From assembly GCA_900551055.1 (NCBI GenBank), contig URUK01000057.1:1-11409 (forward strand): DNA of 11,409 bases. The letters run 5' to 3'. The stretch comes from an uncultured Prevotella sp. (GTDB taxonomy: Bacteria; Bacteroidota; Bacteroidia; Bacteroidales; Bacteroidaceae). Under the pieces are notes generated by a model, which was given only the letters and a program-made list of their open reading frames with translations, made no database searches and was not told the DNA's origin. Position numbers and translations under genes: made by a program. Position 1 is the stretch's first letter; each line of letters opens with the position of its first letter. This document shows positions 7,990 through 11,409 of the stretch, piece by piece.

Positions 7990-8023
7990 ACCCTCATCTT
8001 TTCCCTCTTTACTTAACCTATTA

Positions 8024-9592
8024 TTATCTGTCAATATCGGGAATCACATAGTCGAGCGTTGCTCCGATTGAAATCAGGTCAGCTATCTTCTCGCCACGGC
8101 AGATTGTATCCATCGCTGAAACGAGCGGCAAGCCCATCGGACGGAACTTCAACCGGCAAGGGTTCTTGCCGCCGTCGCTCCGCAGGTAAACACCTATTTC
8201 GCCACGGCTACCCTCGCAGCTTGTGTACCATGTTCCCTCGGGCACCTTGATTATAGGCTTCTGCTTGATGTAGAAGTCGCCTTCGGGTATATTGTCGATA
8301 AGCTGCTCAAGTATGCGGACGCTTTGGCGCATCTCATCGAGACGGACTTTGTAACGGTCGAAGCAGTCGCCGTTGTTATAGACAATCTCGTCGAAATCAA
8401 CCTTGCCGTACATCGAGTAAGGATGATTTTTCCTGACATCGTTATGCCAGCCGCAAGCACGACCTGTGCCGCCTGTGCATCCATAAGAGATTGCATCCTC
8501 CTTGGACAGGACGCCTACGCCCTTGAAGCGGTTTTGCAGGATTACATTGCCCGTGAAAATGTCATCATACTCCTTGAACATTGGCTTCACGTATTCGCAA
8601 AGTTTCTTCACATTCTTCACAAAGTTCGGGTCGATGTCAGCCTGGCATCCGCCTATCCTGTAATAGTTCTGTATAAGTCGGCCGCCTGTCGTCTCCTCCA
8701 TAACATTGAGAACCTGCTCGCGGTCACGCATTCCATAGATGAAGGCGGTCAACGCTCCGAGGTCTTGGGCACAGCATCCGAAATAAAGCATGTGCGAGTC
8801 AAGACGCTGAAGCTCGTCCATTATGGTACGGATATACTGAATACGGTCGGACAGTTCTATGCCCATGCCTTCCTCTATTACAGACACGAGGGCATGGCGG
8901 TTCATCATTGCCGAGAGATAGTCGAGACGGTCGGTCAGAGCCAATGTCTGCGGATAAGTATAGCTCTCGCACATCTTCTCTATTCCGCGGTGGATGTATC
9001 CGCAATGCGGATATATCTTGCGCACGTACTCTCCGTCGAGGATTGTCTGAAGGCGGAGCACACCATGCGTTGCCGGGTGCTGCGGCCCTATGTTGATTAC
9101 ATAATCGTCGTCGGTGAAAAGCTTGTGCCGGGTCTCTATCAGATGTCCGTCCTCGTCAAGATTATATTCCAAAGTATAATCCGGCTCCGGGTCGTCTTCA
9201 AGAGTATACTGGTTGTTCTCCGGACTCATGTCGTAGTCCTTTCTGAAAGGATATCCGTTAAAGTCCGAACGGAGATACAGACGGCGCATGTCCTTGTTGC
9301 CAAGGAACTTTATGCCGTAAAAGTCGTACACTTCACGTTCCAGTATTTCGGCACCCTTCCACAGGTTGCTTACCGTCGGGATGTAAGCGTTGTCGCGGTC
9401 GCTGTTCACGGCTTTGACGCTCGTGCGCTCATGTGTTTCCGTGTTTTCAAGAATGTACACAGCGCCAAGACCTTCTTCACCGAAGTCCTCACCTACGATG
9501 GTTACGAGGAAGTCAAAATGTTTCTCATTCTTGAGTTTTGCCATCTCTTTGGCAAAATCATTCAACTCGAATGTTTTGTGTTCTAATTTCAT
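8024..9592 (-). CDS. nuoCD: NADH-quinone oxidoreductase subunit C/D fusion
   Basis: A 522-residue fusion of NuoC (about 1-125) and NuoD (about 160-522), joined by an acidic linker rich in Asp and Glu (about 121-165). NuoC is recognised from EREVYDFYGIKF (85-96) followed by RRLYLRSDF and GYPFRKDY, the 30-kDa subunit signature. NuoD begins with GPQHPATHGVLRL (169-181), then PHCGYIHRGIEK and TDRLDY. By alignment from memory to the Thermus Nqo4 quinone site (His38 and Tyr87, 49 residues apart), the quinone-binding pair here is His176 and Tyr225, with the same spacing. The C-terminus, VIPDIDR, keeps the terminal Asp-Arg of the family. The product forms the quinone-reduction chamber with NuoB. The ATG at 9592 has AAGGA about 4 nt upstream. 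A 107-bp spacer separates it from nuoH, exactly where nuoE, nuoF and nuoG sit in 13- or 14-gene operons. NuoCD fusions are also known in enterobacteria. Confidence 0.97.
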   Translation of the reverse strand: MKLEHKTFELNDFAKEMAKLKNEKHFDFLVTIVGEDFGEEGLGAVYILENTETHERTSVKAVNSDRDNAYIPTVSNLWKGAEILEREVYDFYGIKFLGNKDMRRLYLRSDFNGYPFRKDYDMSPENNQYTLEDDPEPDYTLEYNLDEDGHLIETRHKLFTDDDYVINIGPQHPATHGVLRLQTILDGEYVRKIYPHCGYIHRGIEKMCESYTYPQTLALTDRLDYLSAMMNRHALVSVIEEGMGIELSDRIQYIRTIMDELQRLDSHMLYFGCCAQDLGALTAFIYGMRDREQVLNVMEETTGGRLIQNYYRIGGCQADIDPNFVKNVKKLCEYVKPMFKEYDDIFTGNVILQNRFKGVGVLSKEDAISYGCTGGTGRACGWHNDVRKNHPYSMYGKVDFDEIVYNNGDCFDRYKVRLDEMRQSVRILEQLIDNIPEGDFYIKQKPIIKVPEGTWYTSCEGSRGEIGVYLRSDGGKNPCRLKFRPMGLPLVSAMDTICRGEKIADLISIGATLDYVIPDIDR

Positions 9593-9596
9593 CGCT

Positions 9597-9601
9597 TCCT
9601 T
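9597..9601 (-). promoter_or_regulatory. Possible ribosome binding site of nuoCD
   Basis: AAGGA on the minus strand, 4 nt before the nuoCD ATG at 9592 and overlapping the sequence just after the nuoB stop. The spacing is on the short side, so this is weaker than the sites before nuoB, nuoJ and nuoK. Confidence 0.5.
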
Positions 9602-9603
9602 TA

Positions 9604-10275
9604 TTAAATGTTAGACGACGATGCCGTGTTAACAAGGCCGAGAGCCGCGGCAGCCTTTTTCAACTTGCTTTCGTCAACGTCGTTTCCGTTGACAACTATC
9701 GGTTTCTTTTCTTTGTGGTTCACTCCGCCAAAGAACTTTTCAACTTTCACCTTTCTCTGCAACTGCATCATGCCGTACAGAATAGCTTCGGGGCGCGGAG
9801 GGCAGCCGGGGATGTACACATCCACGGGCACAATCTCGCCGATGCCCTTAACCACGTGGTAGCTGCTCTTGAACGGGCCGCCAGATATGGCGCAGCCGCC
9901 AACGGCCACCACATACTTAGGCTCTGCCATCTGGTCGTAAAGGCGCTTGAACGCAGGCGCCATCTTGTGCGTAATTGTACCTGCGCACATTATCAGGTCC
10001 GCCTGACGAGGAGAGTTGCGCGTAACCTCGAAGCCGAAGCGTGCGAAATCGTAACGCGCACATCCTACGGCCATGAACTCGATACCGCAGCAGCTTGTCG
10101 CAAAGGTAAGCGACCACAAAGAGTTGCTACGGCCCCAGTTAATCATGCTGTCGAGAGAGCCTACAACTACATTAACACCGCCCTCATGCAGTTCGTCGAC
10201 AATCTGCTCAAGGGACTCATTGTCCTTAAACTCCGAGTAAGGAATACTCTTGATAACGGGCTTTCTCACTTCCAT
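9604..10275 (-). CDS. nuoB: NADH-quinone oxidoreductase subunit B (N2 cluster subunit)
   Basis: Peripheral-arm subunit that carries the terminal 4Fe-4S cluster N2 and passes electrons to quinone at the NuoB/NuoD interface. The four expected ligands are visible with this start: the tandem Cys62-Cys63 in TSCCGIEF, Cys128 in VGGCAISGGPF, and Cys158 in IPGCPPRPE. I chose the ATG at 10275 (223 residues) over the in-frame ATG at 10296 because a strong AAAGGAG site lies 7 nt upstream of it. The longer version would add seven residues and overlap nuoA by 31 bp instead of 10 bp. The last 40 or so residues form a charged, then Ala/Ser-rich tail of low complexity that is probably not needed for cluster binding. 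nuoCD follows after 11 bp. Identification is secure; the start is likely. Confidence 0.96.
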   Translation of the reverse strand: MEVRKPVIKSIPYSEFKDNESLEQIVDELHEGGVNVVVGSLDSMINWGRSNSLWSLTFATSCCGIEFMAVGCARYDFARFGFEVTRNSPRQADLIMCAGTITHKMAPAFKRLYDQMAEPKYVVAVGGCAISGGPFKSSYHVVKGIGEIVPVDVYIPGCPPRPEAILYGMMQLQRKVKVEKFFGGVNHKEKKPIVVNGNDVDESKLKKAAAALGLVNTASSSNI

Positions 10276-10616
10276 TCCAATGCTCCTTTCCGCCAAGCGT
10301 AAGCAAGGCCAAAAACTAAGACTAACAAAAAGAATCCGATGCTGACCATTGCCATCACGCCGAAATCCTTAACCACGACAGCCCACGGATAGAGAAACAC
10401 CGTCTCCACGTCGAACACGAGGAAAAGAATTGCGAAAAGATAATAGCCCACGTGCATAGGCAACCATGAAGAGCCACGCGTCGGTATACCACACTCGAAC
10501 GGCTCTCCCTTTACCTTATTATAACTACGCGGACCCATTAACTTAGCGATGACAAAAGCAGCCACGACTAAGAAAACAGCCGTTATTAGAACGGTAATTA
10601 ACAAGATAAAATACAT
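10266..10616 (-). CDS. nuoA: NADH-quinone oxidoreductase subunit A (complex I, ND3-like)
   Basis: Small membrane subunit of complex I, first gene of the operon. The 116-residue product is of normal family length and has three hydrophobic helices, at about 3-25, 58-80 and 88-108. The loop between the first two contains GEPFECG (38-43). Cys42 matches the cysteine of the mobile TM1-2 loop that in mitochondrial ND3 reports the active/deactive state. The helix-2 signature DVETVFLYPW (69-78) supplies the conserved acidic pair Asp69 and Glu71. In the family this subunit sits beside NuoH, NuoJ and NuoK where the quinone cavity meets the proton path. The ATG at 10616 lies about 35 nt below a Bacteroidota-type promoter. 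No Shine-Dalgarno is visible; the leader is A/T-rich. The TGA stop lies inside the start of nuoB (10-bp overlap), which suggests translational coupling. Identification is secure. Confidence 0.97.
   Translation of the reverse strand: MYFILLITVLITAVFLVVAAFVIAKLMGPRSYNKVKGEPFECGIPTRGSSWLPMHVGYYLFAILFLVFDVETVFLYPWAVVVKDFGVMAMVSIGFFLLVLVFGLAYAWRKGALEWK
10283..10289 (-). promoter_or_regulatory. Ribosome binding site deciding the nuoB start
   Basis: AAAGGAG on the minus strand, 7 nt before the ATG at 10275 and inside the end of nuoA. It favours the 223-residue NuoB over a start at 10296, which lies upstream of this site. Its position within nuoA suggests coupled translation of the two genes. Confidence 0.8.
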
Positions 10617-10650
10617 ATATATTTTATTTAATAAAACGTAGCACTACAAA

Positions 10651-10691
10651 ACGTGTGCAAAGGTACAATTTATTTCGTAAAGTTTCACAAA
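10651..10691 (-). promoter_or_regulatory. Probable Bacteroidota promoter of the nuo operon
   Basis: Read on the minus strand, TACCTTTG at 10665-10658 is an exact match to the Bacteroidota -7 box (TAnnTTTG). A TTTG at 10691-10688 could be the -33 box; its spacing of 22 nt is slightly longer than the usual 19-21, so this half is weaker. Transcription would begin near 10651 and leave a leader of about 35 nt before the nuoA ATG. The leader is A/T-rich and has no Shine-Dalgarno. No equally good promoter was seen inside the operon, including in the two long spacers. Confidence 0.7.
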
Positions 10692-10734
10692 AAACACATA
10701 CTTTTATTTTTATGAAATAACACACGCTGGGCAC

Positions 10735-10808
10735 GGAGGCTTTTTACGTGTAATACGAAAGGTGGCATACGGTGTCTTTTAGCCCCGAAAGGAGGCTTTT
10801 TGCAACGT
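10735..10808. repeat. Module-type repeat cluster upstream of nuoA
   Basis: GGAGGCTTTTT occurs at 10735-10745 and again at 10791-10801, each closely followed by ACGTG (directly in the first case, after GCA in the second). Between and overlapping them lie CGAAAGGTGGC (10756-10766) and CGAAAGGAGGC (10786-10796). GAAAGGTGGC is also present at 224-233 in the other flank. The arrangement looks like an intergenic repeat element of short modules. No open frame or transposase accompanies it. Confidence 0.5.
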
Positions 10809-11321
10809 GCCTGATGACATATCCGACAACGACGGTTCCGTGCAATCGAATCATGCCAAGCCTGCTTTCATCAATAATGTCAATATTGAGTGATGGTTCT
10901 ACGGTTTCAAGCCGCATGGCTGCCGGCAACAAGACTGACACAACGTAGATGATTTATAAGAACTCAAAGGCATGTTTGCAAGACTTGCATTATTTTCTCA
11001 CTATTTGATGAAAATTCTTTTTTATTCTCACCGATTTTCTAATATTATATGCATCTTTGTGTCGATTATGGGTAATGCCGTACAACTGCAAAAATAAATC
11101 AATAAAAGACAAAAGGAATGACAATGAATGCGAAAACAGACTCTGTGGTAGCGTCATCCCGTCCATACATGGAGGGAGGCTTCTTCGCACTCATCTTTCT
11201 GTCTTTTCGTTCATGTTTAAGCATTATTAAGACAAATAATTTGCATATTCGCAGGAGCTCATTACCCCCAACAAACTCACTGTGTATCAATAAGTTACGC
11301 AGAATTGCGACCACGCTGTGC

Positions 11322-11363
11322 CGGGCGGCATGCGGAGCACTCTTTGTGCCCGTATGCCGCCCG
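11322..11363. repeat. GC-rich palindrome near the window end
   Basis: CGGGCGGCAT (11322-11331) pairs with ATGCCGCCCG (11354-11363). The stem continues with a G-T wobble, CGG/CCG, a single bulged A (11336) and GCAC/GTGC around a 5-nt TCTTT loop. This makes about 17 Watson-Crick pairs in a region otherwise rich in A and T. Neither side ends in a T tract, so it is not a standard intrinsic terminator. It could be a terminator of another type, a REP-like element or a protein-binding palindrome. Confidence 0.6.
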
Positions 11364-11409
11364 TGCCGTTGTCACCGTGCCTTTACAAATCGAAAAACTC
11401 AAAAAACAT

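Larger units (their letters stand above)
10692..11409. other. Gene-poor region upstream of the nuo operon
   Basis: About 700 bp beyond the nuo promoter without a convincing gene. It contains the module repeats (10735-10808) and the palindrome (11322-11363). A minus-strand frame at 10744-10918 (ATG) or 10941 (GTG) would give 57 or 65 residues, but its end is made of the repeat modules. A plus-strand frame opens at ATG 11124, with AAGGA 6 nt upstream, and runs off the window edge after 95 codons. Its product would be rich in Cys and Arg, and the palindrome lies inside it, so coding is doubtful. I see no tRNA or rRNA here. Confidence 0.5.

Noticed and set aside
8324..9586. Long plus-strand open frame of 420 codons opposite nuoCD
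   Set aside because: It is the antisense shadow of the clearly conserved nuoCD gene. The product shows no recognisable motif, and nuoCD carries all family signatures on the other strand.
10276..10296. Longer nuoB start at 10296
   Set aside because: The strong AAAGGAG at 10283-10289 lies downstream of that codon and fits the ATG at 10275.
11041..11060. Plus-strand promoter with CATCTTTG
   Set aside because: The -7 box has one mismatch and no TTTG lies at the right distance upstream, so it is not listed as a feature.
10990..11314. Two overlapping minus-strand frames (10990-11190 and 11099-11314)
   Set aside because: They are short, in different frames over the same A/T-rich stretch, without a ribosome site or recognisable motif. 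There is no basis for choosing either.

Overview
The window holds one complete operon, read entirely on the minus strand, for the membrane and connecting parts of respiratory complex I (NADH:quinone oxidoreductase type, NDH-1). In transcription order the genes are nuoA, nuoB, nuoCD (a natural NuoC-NuoD fusion), nuoH, nuoI, nuoJ, nuoK, nuoL, nuoM and nuoN. They fill about 10.2 kb, from about 10616 down to 386. All ten frames are intact and carry the expected family signatures: the four NuoB cysteines for cluster N2, two 4Fe-4S motifs in NuoI, the NuoD quinone-site His and Tyr, the two NuoK glutamates, and the lysine/glutamate pairs of NuoL and NuoN.

The organism is most likely a Bacteroidales bacterium, perhaps Prevotella-like. 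The reasons are the A-B-CD-H-I-J-K-L-M-N order with no nuoE, nuoF or nuoG, a promoter with the Bacteroidota -7 box (TAnnTTTG) ahead of nuoA, A/T-rich leaders without Shine-Dalgarno sequences before several genes, and short repetitive GGCCTTT / GAAAGGNGGC-type modules in both flanks. The genus is an inference.

Layout: 1-385 is a gene-free flank with repeat modules and the operon's probable intrinsic terminator (hairpin 327-354). 386-10616 is the operon. 10617-10691 is leader and promoter. 10692-11409 is about 700 bp with no convincing gene, holding a module-type repeat cluster (10735-10808) and a strong GC-rich palindrome (11322-11363). Within the operon, most junctions overlap or are separated by 2-36 bp. 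The exceptions are the nuoCD-nuoH spacer (107 bp) and the nuoM-nuoN spacer (95 bp), and both contain degenerate short repeats.

Together the products form the quinone-reducing arm (NuoB, CD, I), its membrane anchor and quinone tunnel (NuoH, A, J, K), and the three antiporter-like ion pumps (NuoL, M, N). The NADH-oxidising module (NuoE, F, G) is not encoded here, so electrons must enter through NuoI or an unlinked partner. The most noteworthy protein-level oddity is NuoM, where the lysine expected in the middle of TM7 appears to be a leucine (Leu223). I found no mobile element, CRISPR array, tRNA or rRNA, and no clearly new system. The novelty is mainly in the donor question, the NuoM variant and the non-coding repeats.
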